Notes: generated by a model not told the origin, from the letters alone. A stretch of DNA of 64,000 bases from a bacterium D16-50 (GCA_003612485.1 RAZA01000013.1:1-64000); one strand, 5' to 3'. Shown: positions 28,188 through 37,539, numbered from the stretch's first letter. Translations and numbers: made by a program.

Positions 28188-30782
28188 ATGAAAAAGGACA
28201 AAGCGGTAAGAAAGGCGAACGCAAAGGCTGCATTGGCCAAACGGCTCAAGGGTCTCATAGCTCCCGCCCTGATTCTCGCCGTTATCGCGGTCGGCGTGCT
28301 GGTGATCACCTTCTGGAGGGAGGAAGAGGAGCCTGCGGAGATCGTGAAGGTGAACGCCTTCGAGGGCAGCGAGGAGCAGTATATTTTGGAGAACGATAAG
28401 CTTCTTTTTGTCATGGATGCCAAGACCACTCAGTTTTCCGTTACCGTGAAGGATACGGGGAAGGTGTGGTATTCCAATCCTCAGGAGGCAAATGAAGATC
28501 CGTTGGCCTTGGGACAGGAAAAGAGCAAGCTGAAGTCCACGCTTCTTTTGACCTACAGCACCATCAACGGAGTGGACACCCTTTACAACAACTATGACTA
28601 CAGTATGGAAAAGGGCATATACGAAATCGAGCAAAACGGCGATTCCATCAAGGTAAAGTATTCCCTTGGAGACGTGGAAAAGGAGTTCGTGATTCCCCCC
28701 GTGATCCCGGAGGAGAGGATGAACGCCCTGACGGAAGCCATGGACCAGAGCGGAAAGCAGCTGGTTAGGGATTATTATAAAAAGTACGACATCAACAATC
28801 TGGGAAAGAATGACGATAAGGAAGTCCTTTTGGCCAACTATCCCATTTTGGAGACGCAGGTGATATATGTCCTGAGGGACGGCGTGAAGGACAGCATCAA
28901 GAGCAAGTTTGAGAAGGTCTTTGGGGAAGCGGGCTACGCCTACGAGGAGTATCTGGAGCACAAGGAGCTGGATTTGTCGGAAGCGGTTTCCGATAAGCCT
29001 ATATTCAATGTGAATATAATCTATCGTCTGGAGGGAGAGGACCTGCTGGTGGAGGTTCCCGTAGGCGAGATGGAATGCAAGAAGGATTATCCCATCTATT
29101 CCCTGTGCGTCCTTCCCTATTTCGGAGCGGCGCAGGCGCCGGAAGAGGGCTTTGTGCTGGTGCCGGAGGGCGGCGGCGCAATCATAGACTTCAACAACGG
29201 AAAGACCGGCCAGAGCAACTATTATGCCAATGTCTACGGATGGGACATGGGCCAGAACAGAAGCGCGGTGGTTCACGAGACCAGAGCCAGCTTCAATGTG
29301 TTCGGTTTGGCCGACTCTGAGGAATCTTTCCTCTGTATTTTGGAAAAGGGAGCGCCCTATGCTTCCATTCAGGCGGATATCAGCGGCAAGACCAACAGCT
29401 ACAATTATGCCAATGCTGTCTACAATATTCTGTACAGAGAGCAGTACGACATAGCGGACAGATTTACCGGGAGCATGTATGTGTACGAGGAGAACCTTCC
29501 TCAGGAGAGCTTGGTGCAGCGGTATCGCTTCATCTCCTCCGACAGCTATGTGGATATGGCGGTGGCATACCGGGAATATCTGCTGAAAGAGTATGAGGGA
29601 TATATGGCCTTGAAGCAGGATCAGAGCACGCCGATAGGGCTGGAGATTCTGGGAGCTGCGGACAAGGCGAAGCAGGTGCTGGGAATCCCGGTGTCAAAAC
29701 CTCTGAAGCTGACGACCTACAAGGAGGCCAAGGAGCTGATCGAGGAGCTTCGGGGAGAGGGCATGGATAATCTCTGGGTGAAGTTCAGCGGATGGGCCAA
29801 CGGCGGAGTGAGACAGAAGCTCTTGAGCAAGGTGAAGCTGGTGTCGCAGCTGGGCTCCAAAAAAGATTTCAAGGCCCTGACCCAGTATGCGGAGGAAAAC
29901 GGCATCCCGCTGTATTTAAACGGTATTGTGACCTATGCCTACGACAGCGGACTTTTCGACGGTTTTCTGGTATTTAGGGATGCGGCAAAATTCGTCAGCC
30001 GGGAGAGCGCGGAGCTTTACTCTTACTCCACGATCACTTACGGACAAGAGACGGGCTATGATCCTTACTATCTGCTGAGAGCAAATCTGGGGGAGGAGAT
30101 GATGTCCAATCTGGCCGAAAGTGCCGCAGAGTATCACGCCTATGTCTCGCTGGAGGATGTCGGCAGGGATCTGTCATCGGATTTCACCGCAGACAAAACC
30201 GTGAGAAGGCAGGAGGCGCTGGAGAACCAGAGAGCGCAGCTGAAGGAGCTGCGGGACAGCGGCATGAGGATCATGATCAACGGGGGCAATGACTATGCAA
30301 CGCCCTACAGTGACATGGTCACCAATATGGACTTAATCGGTTCCAAATACAGCATTATCGATAGGGCGGTGCCCTTTTACCAGATTGCCATACACGGCTA
30401 TGTCAATTATACCGGAGATTCCCTGAATCTGGCTCAGAACTGGGAGGAGGAGCTGCTGGCATCGGCAGAGTACGGCGCGGGCCTTTCCTTCACCTTGATG
30501 AAGGAGACGGCATTTATCCTTCAGAACACCAAGTACACCAAATACTTCGGCGCGGACTATGCCGCATGGCATGATAGGATGATGGAGATCTATAAGCGCT
30601 ACGACGAAGAGCTGGGAGGGATCTTTGACCAGAAGATCACGAACCATGAGAGGCTTACGGAGAGCTTGTCCTGTACCACCTATGAGGACGGCACGAAGGT
30701 ATATGTGAATTATGGGTACTCCGACGTGACGGCTAAGGACGGCACAAAGGTTGGGGCGAGAGACTATAAGGCAGTGCCGTGA
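28188..30782 (+). CDS. DUF5696 protein, membrane-anchored, possible glycosidase
   Basis: The ATG at 28188 follows GGGAGGTACACGTA; the earlier in-frame ATG-containing stretch lacks a site. The 864-aa protein has a basic N-terminus, one helix (APALILAVIAVGVLVITFW, about 25-45), a beta-rich domain to about 480, then a region that reads like an alpha/beta barrel. Examples are EGMDNLWVKFSGWANGGVR, ENGIPLYLNGIVTYAYDS and SGMRIMINGGNDYATPYSD. That plan (sandwich plus barrel) resembles several glycoside hydrolase clans, but I cannot point to proven catalytic residues. DUF5696 is of unknown function. It precedes the second permease pair by 40 nt. Confidence 0.7.
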   Translation: MKKDKAVRKANAKAALAKRLKGLIAPALILAVIAVGVLVITFWREEEEPAEIVKVNAFEGSEEQYILENDKLLFVMDAKTTQFSVTVKDTGKVWYSNPQEANEDPLALGQEKSKLKSTLLLTYSTINGVDTLYNNYDYSMEKGIYEIEQNGDSIKVKYSLGDVEKEFVIPPVIPEERMNALTEAMDQSGKQLVRDYYKKYDINNLGKNDDKEVLLANYPILETQVIYVLRDGVKDSIKSKFEKVFGEAGYAYEEYLEHKELDLSEAVSDKPIFNVNIIYRLEGEDLLVEVPVGEMECKKDYPIYSLCVLPYFGAAQAPEEGFVLVPEGGGAIIDFNNGKTGQSNYYANVYGWDMGQNRSAVVHETRASFNVFGLADSEESFLCILEKGAPYASIQADISGKTNSYNYANAVYNILYREQYDIADRFTGSMYVYEENLPQESLVQRYRFISSDSYVDMAVAYREYLLKEYEGYMALKQDQSTPIGLEILGAADKAKQVLGIPVSKPLKLTTYKEAKELIEELRGEGMDNLWVKFSGWANGGVRQKLLSKVKLVSQLGSKKDFKALTQYAEENGIPLYLNGIVTYAYDSGLFDGFLVFRDAAKFVSRESAELYSYSTITYGQETGYDPYYLLRANLGEEMMSNLAESAAEYHAYVSLEDVGRDLSSDFTADKTVRRQEALENQRAQLKELRDSGMRIMINGGNDYATPYSDMVTNMDLIGSKYSIIDRAVPFYQIAIHGYVNYTGDSLNLAQNWEEELLASAEYGAGLSFTLMKETAFILQNTKYTKYFGADYAAWHDRMMEIYKRYDEELGGIFDQKITNHERLTESLSCTTYEDGTKVYVNYGYSDVTAKDGTKVGARDYKAVP

Positions 30783-30822
30783 GAGGCCAAGGCTCTAGGG
30801 AAAGGATGGAAAGGGTTTGGTT

Positions 30823-31728
30823 ATGAAGAAGCAAAATAAGTTAGCGGGCCTTCAGAGGCGGAAGGCCATATCCGGATATTTGTTCATTATGCCTTTCATA
30901 GTGGGATTCCTTGCGTTCATGGTAAAGCCTTTTTTTGAATCGCTGTACATGAGCTTCTGCGACATAGAGCTGGGCCCGGGAAAGTTTGACAAGATCTTTG
31001 CGGGGCTGGGAAACTATAAATGGGCCTTTACCATCGATGCGGAATTCAACAGACTTTTGGTGGAAGAAACCCAGAAGATGTTCTTCAACGCGCTGGCCGT
31101 CATGGTATTCAGCTTTTTCGTGGCATTGATCCTGAACCAGAAGTTCAAGGGAAGGGCCTTTGTGCGCGCTGTGTTCTTCCTGCCGGTGATCCTTTCCTCC
31201 GGCGTCATACTGGGGGTGGAATACGACAATTCCCTGATGTCCAGTATGCAGACCGCCATTGAGGAGAATGCAGGGAATGCCAGCATCACCGGGGCCATCC
31301 AGAATATACTGGTGACCTCCGGGGTAGGCGTTGCGGCCTTTGAAAAGGTGTTCGAGGTAGTGGAACGGATCTATGACGTGGCTATTTCGTCGGGAATCCA
31401 GATCATCATCTTCCTTTCCGGTCTGCAGACCATTCCCGGCAGCATGTATGAGGCGGCTTCCATTGAGGGCTGCACCGCATGGGAGAGTCTCTGGAAGATC
31501 ACGTTTCCTATGATCAGCCCCTTGTTTTTGGTGAACTGGATCTATACCATAGTGGACTACTGTATGAGATCGGACAATGAGATCATGAACAAGATCAGCG
31601 ACCAGATGATCACCTATCTGCACTATGGCTATGCCTCCGCCATGTCGTGGATATACTTCCTGATCGTGATTGTGATTATTGCGATTTCCTCATTTATCAT
31701 TTCAAAGGGGGTTTACTATTATGACTAA
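30823..31728 (+). CDS. Sugar ABC permease B1 (LacF/UgpA-like)
   Basis: A 301-aa CUT1 permease whose first helix is GYLFIMPFIVGFLAFMVKPF. The EAA loop reads SMYEAASIEGCTAWESLWKI. An unusually long extracytoplasmic insertion (about 130-180) lies between helices. The ATG at 30823 is used because a TTG six bases earlier has no better site. Its 3' end overlaps the partner permease by 8 nt. It belongs to a second importer, whose binding protein is probably the lipoprotein at 34587. Confidence 0.88.
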   Translation: MKKQNKLAGLQRRKAISGYLFIMPFIVGFLAFMVKPFFESLYMSFCDIELGPGKFDKIFAGLGNYKWAFTIDAEFNRLLVEETQKMFFNALAVMVFSFFVALILNQKFKGRAFVRAVFFLPVILSSGVILGVEYDNSLMSSMQTAIEENAGNASITGAIQNILVTSGVGVAAFEKVFEVVERIYDVAISSGIQIIIFLSGLQTIPGSMYEAASIEGCTAWESLWKITFPMISPLFLVNWIYTIVDYCMRSDNEIMNKISDQMITYLHYGYASAMSWIYFLIVIVIIAISSFIISKGVYYYD

Positions 31729-32719
31729 GGGAGCTGGAAAGAGAGACGGTTTCTGGGAACGGAACAGAAAATCCGGCGGATATCTGCTGAAAAAGACAAC
31801 CCTCAATTTTGCATATAAGATCATCAGGATGGTGCTGCTGTTCGGCATGTGCTTTCTGATTCTGCAGCCCATATTCAACAAAATTTCCATCAGCTTCATG
31901 GAGGAGAGGGATCTGTATGACGCCACTATCATAGCGGTGCCGGCCCATTTCACCACGGACAACTATAAACTTGCCATGCAGTTTATGGACTTCGGAAAAA
32001 CCATGCTGAACACGATCTTGGTCTCGCTGACGGTGGCATTGTTGCAGATTGCCATATGCACTCTGGTGGGATACGGCTTTGCCAGATTCCAGTTTCCCCT
32101 GAAGAAGTTCTGGTTTGCCTGCGTCATACTGGTGATCATCATACCGCCCCAGACAGTGTCCACCTCCCTCTACCTGCATTTCAGGTATTTTGACATAGCG
32201 GGCATCTTGAAGCTGCTCACGGGGGAGGGAATTAACCTAAGAGGATCCGTAGTTCCCTACTATCTGATGAGCGCCACCTGCATGGGGCTGAAGAACGGGC
32301 TGTATATCTATATGATCCGTCAGTTCTTCCGCAACATCCCCAAGGAGCTGGAGGAGGCGGCTTATGTGGACGGCTGCGGAACCCTGAAGACCTTTGTCAG
32401 GATCATGCTGCCGGACGCCACCCCCATCATCACCTCCTGCTTTCTGTTTTCCTTCGTGTGGCAGTGGACGGACGGCTTCTATTCCAAGACCTTTTTGGGG
32501 AACATCAATTTGCTTTCCATGCAGCTTTCCAGAGTGGCAGAGCAGCTGAACCATTATTTGATCTATGTGATGCGTCAGCCTGCCGGAGCCACCATAGGCT
32601 ATACCAACTGCATCGTGGCCACAGCCACCTTGCTGGTGATCCTCCCCTTGCTGATCATCTATCTCTTTGCCCAGAAGGGCTTTGTGGAGAGCCTGAGCAG
32701 TTCGGGATTAAAGATGTAG
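31721..32719 (+). CDS. Sugar ABC permease B2 (MalG-like)
   Basis: A 332-aa CUT1 permease. The ATG at 31721 is preceded by AAAGGGGG (31704-31711) at about 9 nt, and the start lies inside the previous gene. Helices begin at IIRMVLLFGMCFLILQPIF. The EAA loop is ELEEAAYVDGCGTLKTFVRI. It pairs with the permease upstream; again no ATPase gene is near. It is the last gene before the structured repeat element at 32721. Confidence 0.88.
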   Translation: MTKGAGKRDGFWERNRKSGGYLLKKTTLNFAYKIIRMVLLFGMCFLILQPIFNKISISFMEERDLYDATIIAVPAHFTTDNYKLAMQFMDFGKTMLNTILVSLTVALLQIAICTLVGYGFARFQFPLKKFWFACVILVIIIPPQTVSTSLYLHFRYFDIAGILKLLTGEGINLRGSVVPYYLMSATCMGLKNGLYIYMIRQFFRNIPKELEEAAYVDGCGTLKTFVRIMLPDATPIITSCFLFSFVWQWTDGFYSKTFLGNINLLSMQLSRVAEQLNHYLIYVMRQPAGATIGYTNCIVATATLLVILPLLIIYLFAQKGFVESLSSSGLKM

Positions 32720-32720
32720 G

Positions 32721-32859
32721 GGGCCGTCGCGCAGCGACTGCAAGTGAAGTGCCGAAGGCGCGGAAGAGCAAATTTCATGAGGGTATCTGCGAATGAAATT
32801 TGTCTCTTGAAGGAAAGTGCCGAAGGGACTTCACCCTTTAGGGCCGTCGCGCAGCGACT
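32721..32859. repeat. Nested inverted/direct repeat element, 139 bp
   Basis: GGGCCGTCGCGCAGCGACT occurs at 32721-32739 and again, same direction, at 32841-32859; each copy contains its own hairpin GTCGC-GCA-GCGAC. Inside lie GTGAAGT (32744-32750) with ACTTCAC (32828-32834), and the central arms CAAATTTCAT (32769-32778) with ATGAAATTTG (32793-32802), extended by AAGAG / CTCTT. The phrase GTGCCGAAGG is also repeated. The symmetry suggests a mobile non-coding repeat (MITE/REP-like) or a strong RNA structure ending the importer operon. Confidence 0.75.
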
Positions 32860-32879
32860 AAGATAGGAGGCTATTTGTT

Positions 32880-34463
32880 ATGGCAGTATTTGCGAAAAAT
32901 CCCATTATGCCGGGCTTTTACCCGGATCCCTCCATATGTGCGGTGGGCGGGGATTATTATTTGATCAATTCCACCTTTGCCTATTTCCCTGGGCTGCCCA
33001 TTATGCACAGCAGGGATTTGGCCCATTGGGAGCAGATCGGGAACGCCATGCATCGGGAGTCCCAGCTGCCTCTTGAGGGGGCGGGACATTCGGCGGGACT
33101 GTTTGCCCCCACCATCCGTTATCACGGGGGCAGGTTTTATGTGATATGCACCAATGTGTCCCATGGGGGAAATTATGTGGTGACGGCGGAGAATCCTGAG
33201 GGCCCCTGGTCCGAGCCCAGCTATATAAAGGGGGCGGAAGGGATTGACCCCAGCTTGTTTTTTGATGATGACGGAAAATGCTATTATATAGGAACCCATC
33301 CCAACCCGGAAGGCTGCAAGTACAACGGGGACTGGTATATCTGGATTCAGGAGCTGGATTTGGAGACCATGAGGCTGGTGGGGGAGAAGAAGGATGTGTG
33401 GAACGGGGCCATGCGGAACGTGATCTGGCCTGAGGGTCCCCATCTCTACAAAAAAGACGGTTATTATTACATCATGAATGCGGAAGGGGGGACGGGGCCT
33501 GACCATGCCGTGACGGTCTGCCGCAGCAGAGATCTCTGGGGGCCTTATGAGAACAATCCCTGCAACCCCATATTGACCCATAGGCATCTGGGGAAGAAGT
33601 ATCCCATTCGGTATGTGGGCCATGGGGACATGATAGAGACGCCGGAAGGCTCTTGGTACATGGTCATGCTGGCGGTGCGGCCTAAGGAGGGCTATACCAC
33701 CATGGGAAGGGAGACCTTTCTGGCCAAAGTGGTATGGGAAAACGGCTGGCCCGTGGTGAATCCCGGCATCGGGATGCTCACGGAGGAGGTGGAGGTGGAT
33801 CTGCTCCGGTGGGATCCTTGTGAGGACAAGGACTCCTACACCTGCAGGACCAACCGGAAGACCTGCGTGCCCGGCAGCGACAGAGAGTATCTGTTTGCCG
33901 GGATGGAGGAGCTGGGAGATGAATTCCTATTCCTGCGCAATCCCAAGGGGGACATGTGCCGGCTGGCAAAGGGAGAGGGACTGTATCTGCGGTTCGGTTC
34001 CCGGACTCTGAAGGAAATCGCCAGTCCGTCCTTTGTGGCAGTGCGCCAGCAGCATCATGAATTTCAGGTGGAAGCCTTGCTTTGCACGGAGAATCTAAGG
34101 GACGGCAGGAAGGCAGGGCTGGCCTTGGTGCAGAGCGACAGATACCAGCTTCGCATGGAGCTGGGAGATGGCCGGGCCGAGGTGATTTTATGCGAGGACG
34201 GCACAGACAGACAAGTGGCCGTGGGGCCTGCTCCTGAGGGGGAGATTAGACTGTTTTTGCAGGTGAAAGGACTTTCGGCCACGGCAGGGCTGGAGACGGA
34301 AGGGAGGGCGCAGGTTCTGGTGGAGGATTTGGACATCAGAAGCCTTTCTACGGAGGTCTCGGGGGGCTTCGTGGGGTGCTGCGCAGGACTCTATGCGGTG
34401 GCCGAAGGTCTGGAAACCGGGGAAGAGGCGCTGTACAAAAGCCTTTCCTATAGAGCGCTGTAG
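32880..34463 (+). CDS. GH43 beta-xylosidase (subfamily 11, XynB-like)
   Basis: A 527-aa enzyme closely following the XynB-type GH43 plan. The catalytic base D16 is in GFYPDPSIC, the pKa modulator D123 in GIDPSLFFDDDG and the acid E185 in WPEGPHLYKKDGYYYIM. The C-terminal beta-sandwich (about 325-527) closes the active site in this subfamily, giving exo-xylosidase activity on xylo-oligosaccharides, often with arabinofuranosidase side activity. No signal peptide is present. AGGAGG precedes the ATG. It lies between the second importer permeases and the second binding protein. Confidence 0.93.
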   Translation: MAVFAKNPIMPGFYPDPSICAVGGDYYLINSTFAYFPGLPIMHSRDLAHWEQIGNAMHRESQLPLEGAGHSAGLFAPTIRYHGGRFYVICTNVSHGGNYVVTAENPEGPWSEPSYIKGAEGIDPSLFFDDDGKCYYIGTHPNPEGCKYNGDWYIWIQELDLETMRLVGEKKDVWNGAMRNVIWPEGPHLYKKDGYYYIMNAEGGTGPDHAVTVCRSRDLWGPYENNPCNPILTHRHLGKKYPIRYVGHGDMIETPEGSWYMVMLAVRPKEGYTTMGRETFLAKVVWENGWPVVNPGIGMLTEEVEVDLLRWDPCEDKDSYTCRTNRKTCVPGSDREYLFAGMEELGDEFLFLRNPKGDMCRLAKGEGLYLRFGSRTLKEIASPSFVAVRQQHHEFQVEALLCTENLRDGRKAGLALVQSDRYQLRMELGDGRAEVILCEDGTDRQVAVGPAPEGEIRLFLQVKGLSATAGLETEGRAQVLVEDLDIRSLSTEVSGGFVGCCAGLYAVAEGLETGEEALYKSLSYRAL

Positions 34464-34554
34464 GGACTGCAGCGGTTGTGTGGGTACTATTTTCCGGATT
34501 TAATGCCTTGTTTCATGTCACCGGAGCATGTATGGCAATGGGGCAGGCCGGGAT

Positions 34555-34563
34555 TGGTATAGA
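34555..34563 (+). promoter_or_regulatory. Possible extended -10 of binding protein B gene
   Basis: TGGTATAGA at 34555-34563 fits an extended -10 element 23 nt before the start at 34587, in a 123-bp gap. No -35 is recognisable. This would give the highly needed binding protein its own promoter. Confidence 0.3.
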
Positions 34564-34586
34564 TAAATTTTAGTAGGAGGATGAAT

Positions 34587-36077
34587 ATGAAAAGAAAAAT
34601 GTTTCGTAAATTGTTAGCTTCTCTGCTGGCTGCATCTATGGTAGTAAGCATGGCTGCCTGCGGAAATGAGGATGAGGAATCTAGGGGGGGCGATTCCGCC
34701 ACACCGTCTAGCGAGACTCCTTCCAGCGAGGCACAGCCTTCGGAGGAGACTCCCAGCGACTCTGCGGAGCCTTCTGAGGAAGAGGATCTGGGCGCTTACA
34801 CCATCAGAACGGATGCTGACGGCAACAAGATCGATCTGGGCGGAATCCATATCGTTGTTCGTGACTGGTCCACGGATCCCAATGCCGAGGTTACCCAGAC
34901 TGCTTTTGGGGATGCCCGTGACGCATATAGGGAGTGGCTGCAGGAGACCTATAATTTCACTCTGGAGCAGAAAGCTATCAGTACATGGGAGTCCGTTTCC
35001 GAAGATTTCGCCAATTATGTGACTGAGGGCGGCGATGACAATTACTATCTCTTCTTTGTCAAGAAGGGGCCTGAGGCTCAGGCTGCCATGAAGAACGGTC
35101 TGATGTATGACCTGAACACCATTGAAGGCCTCGATCTCGGAAACGAGAAGTGGCATCAGGGTGTCAATGAAATGTTCTCTCTGGGCGACAAGACCTATGG
35201 TATGCGCTACAATGAGGGTATCGGCGGAAGAGGTGTTTATTTCAACAAGAGAATCCTGAAGGATGCAGGAATCGAGCCGGATGATCTGTACAAGTGGCAG
35301 GCTGCCGGAGAATGGACCTGGGAGAAATTCGAGGAGGTCTGCGCCAAGGTACAGCAGGACAATGACAACGACGGCGTGCCTGATGTTTACGGAATGGCAT
35401 GCAGAGATACCATTTGGTACGAGATCATTGTTCATACCAACAACGGAAACTTCATCGACATGGATGAGAACGGCAATCTGGTGAATGCGCTGGAGACCAG
35501 CGAGACCATGGAGGCTCTCAACTGGGCTTTGGATATTTGGACCAAGTATGACGCGCATCTGTCCTATCCCAGTGATGCCAATTGGGACTATTTCCTGACG
35601 GCTTACAAGGAGGGCAAGGGCTGCTTCTATCCCGGCGAGCTCTGGAGAGCAAGCGAGCTTACAAGCTCCATGGATGACGAACTGGGATTTGTATGCTTCC
35701 CCAAGGGACCCAAGGCTGACGATTATGTGAATCCCGTTGCAGACGATCCTTGCGTCATCCCTGCATGCTATGATGCAGAGAAGGCATGGAAGATCGCTTT
35801 CGCATATGATCTGTGGACTGAGCCCGTTCCCGAATTTGAGGATTATGCTACATGGAAGGTCAGCGGATACAATGATTTTGATGATACCGAGTCTGTTGAT
35901 GACACTGTAAGCTTTTTGATGTCTCATCCGAAGACTACCTACAATGTAATTGTGGGCGAAATCAACCTGGCAGATGACATTTTCTATCAGATCAAGAAGG
36001 AGAATACGGCGGCGCAGATTGCAGAGACCGTAAGAAGTGCATGGCAGGCCAAGCTGGATGCGGTGAACAATCAGTAG
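34587..36077 (+). CDS. Sugar-binding lipoprotein of ABC importer B
   Basis: The ATG at 34587 lies 6 nt after AGGAGG; the ATG at 34581 touches it. The 496-aa product has a lipoprotein signal (LLAASMVVSMAACGNEDE), an acidic Ser/Pro/Glu linker of about 45 residues, and a type-1 solute-binding domain. Recognisable parts are YGMRYNEGIGGRGVYFNKRI, AGEWTWEKFEEVCAKVQQDN with the DNDNDGVPDVYGM calcium-like loop, and GCFYPGELWRASEL. Codon use and position fit a highly expressed partner for permeases 30823/31721, although a GH43 gene lies between. A terminator follows. Confidence 0.87.
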   Translation: MKRKMFRKLLASLLAASMVVSMAACGNEDEESRGGDSATPSSETPSSEAQPSEETPSDSAEPSEEEDLGAYTIRTDADGNKIDLGGIHIVVRDWSTDPNAEVTQTAFGDARDAYREWLQETYNFTLEQKAISTWESVSEDFANYVTEGGDDNYYLFFVKKGPEAQAAMKNGLMYDLNTIEGLDLGNEKWHQGVNEMFSLGDKTYGMRYNEGIGGRGVYFNKRILKDAGIEPDDLYKWQAAGEWTWEKFEEVCAKVQQDNDNDGVPDVYGMACRDTIWYEIIVHTNNGNFIDMDENGNLVNALETSETMEALNWALDIWTKYDAHLSYPSDANWDYFLTAYKEGKGCFYPGELWRASELTSSMDDELGFVCFPKGPKADDYVNPVADDPCVIPACYDAEKAWKIAFAYDLWTEPVPEFEDYATWKVSGYNDFDDTESVDDTVSFLMSHPKTTYNVIVGEINLADDIFYQIKKENTAAQIAETVRSAWQAKLDAVNNQ

Positions 36078-36140
36078 TTCGGCCTGAGGCCGTATCCGTG
36101 AAGCGGCTTCAATGAAGATTTTGTGAAAGGTATTGTGGAG

Positions 36141-36172
36141 GGGAGCAGTATTTCCGGGTGCTGCTCCCTTTT
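36141..36172 (+). terminator. Rho-independent terminator after binding protein B
   Basis: GGGAGCAG (36141-36148) and CTGCTCCC (36161-36168) with a 12-nt loop, followed by TTTTGCATTTT. It lies in the 163-bp gap before the GH10 gene and probably limits read-through into it. Confidence 0.7.
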
Positions 36173-36240
36173 GCATTTTGCGGAGGGCAAAACCGGTGTC
36201 CGCAGGGGAGAAGAATTTGGACAGGGGAAGGAAGTTTGGG

Positions 36241-37539
36241 ATGAAGAAATGTTTTTTTGCCGTGATGACGGCAGCGCTGCTTTTTGGCCTTGGGGCCTGC
36301 GGCCAAGAGGAGGGGAAGGATTTGGAATCGGGAGGGGACACACAGATGGAAGGAACACAGACAGAGCAGGTTTCGTCTTCCCAGAGGGATGGGGCAGATT
36401 TGGAAGGCGGCTCGGAGGGGACAGGAACTTCGGGGGCAGGGGAAGGAGACAGCCTAAGCGCCGGAGGCGCAGTTTCGGAGGAATCCTTGCAGGACGAGGC
36501 TTCTCAGGCCTTGGGGCTGGCGGAACTGTATCAGGAGAATTTTTCCGTAGGGATCGCGCTTCCCAATTATGTATTCAGCCATATTGAGGAGTACCAGCAG
36601 GTCATAGTGGATAATTTCAACAGCATCACCTGCGAGAACGAGATGAAGCCTGATTCCCTGCTGGACAAAAAGGCCAGTCAGGCGGATCTGGAGAACACCT
36701 ATCTGCATGCGGCGGTACATTTCGACAATTGTATGCCCGCCGTGGAGTTTGCGCTGGAGCATGATATGAAGATGCGCTTTCATACTTTGGTCTGGTACAG
36801 CCAGACTCCCAAGTGGTTCTTTACCGAGGATTACACGGACGACGGGGAGCTGGTGGGCAGGGAGACCATGCTGGCCCGGATGGAGAATTATATCGCGGAT
36901 GTGCTGGGATATTTTCAGGAGAATTATCCGGGGCTGATCTATGCGGTGGACGTGGTGAATGAAGCGTTTGATATAGGCAATGGGGACGAGAACGGCATCC
37001 GTATGAAAGACAATCGATGGTATGACACAGTTGGGGATGACTTTTATTATCATGCATTTGTCTTTGCCCGCAAATATGCATCCGAGGATATGAAGCTGTT
37101 CTATAATGATTATGGATGCATGTATAAGACAGAGCTGATTCTGGAGCGCTTGAAGCAGGCCAAGGAAGAGGGGCTCATAGACGGAATCGGTATGCAGTCC
37201 CATCTTTCTGTCAGTGACGACATACGATTTAACTTCATGCTGGCTGCAAAGGCATTCTGTGAGGAGGGCTACGAGGTGCAGGCCACGGAGCTGGACATCG
37301 GGGTCAAGGAGAGCAGCAAGGCGGCATTTCGGACTCAGGGGAGCAAGTACAAATCCTTTTTCAGGGTCATGAGAAACCTCCAAGAGGAGGGCTGGCCTAT
37401 AACGAATGTGACAGTGTGGGGCTTAAATGATGCGCTGTCATGGAGAAAGGATGAGTTTGCGCTGATGTTTGACGAGGATATGGAGCCCAAGCCCGCATAT
37501 CTGGGAGCCATGCTGGACGAATCGGTGTGGGACGAGTAG
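36241..37539 (+). CDS. GH10 endo-beta-1,4-xylanase, surface lipoprotein
   Basis: The ATG at 36241 starts a clear lipoprotein signal (AVMTAALLFGLGACGQEE), preceded by GGGGAAGGAAG; the frame extends upstream without a site. After an acidic/Gly-rich linker (about 25-100) the GH10 barrel shows NSITCENEMKPDSLL, RFHTLVWYSQTPKWFF, the acid/base E241 in VDVVNEAFD, and the nucleophile E350 in ATELDIGVKES, with VWGLNDALSWR near the end. It is 432 aa long. It is the second exported backbone-cleaving enzyme of the locus, likely acting on less substituted xylan than GH98. Products would enter through importers A and B. Confidence 0.95.
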   Translation: MKKCFFAVMTAALLFGLGACGQEEGKDLESGGDTQMEGTQTEQVSSSQRDGADLEGGSEGTGTSGAGEGDSLSAGGAVSEESLQDEASQALGLAELYQENFSVGIALPNYVFSHIEEYQQVIVDNFNSITCENEMKPDSLLDKKASQADLENTYLHAAVHFDNCMPAVEFALEHDMKMRFHTLVWYSQTPKWFFTEDYTDDGELVGRETMLARMENYIADVLGYFQENYPGLIYAVDVVNEAFDIGNGDENGIRMKDNRWYDTVGDDFYYHAFVFARKYASEDMKLFYNDYGCMYKTELILERLKQAKEEGLIDGIGMQSHLSVSDDIRFNFMLAAKAFCEEGYEVQATELDIGVKESSKAAFRTQGSKYKSFFRVMRNLQEEGWPITNVTVWGLNDALSWRKDEFALMFDEDMEPKPAYLGAMLDESVWDE

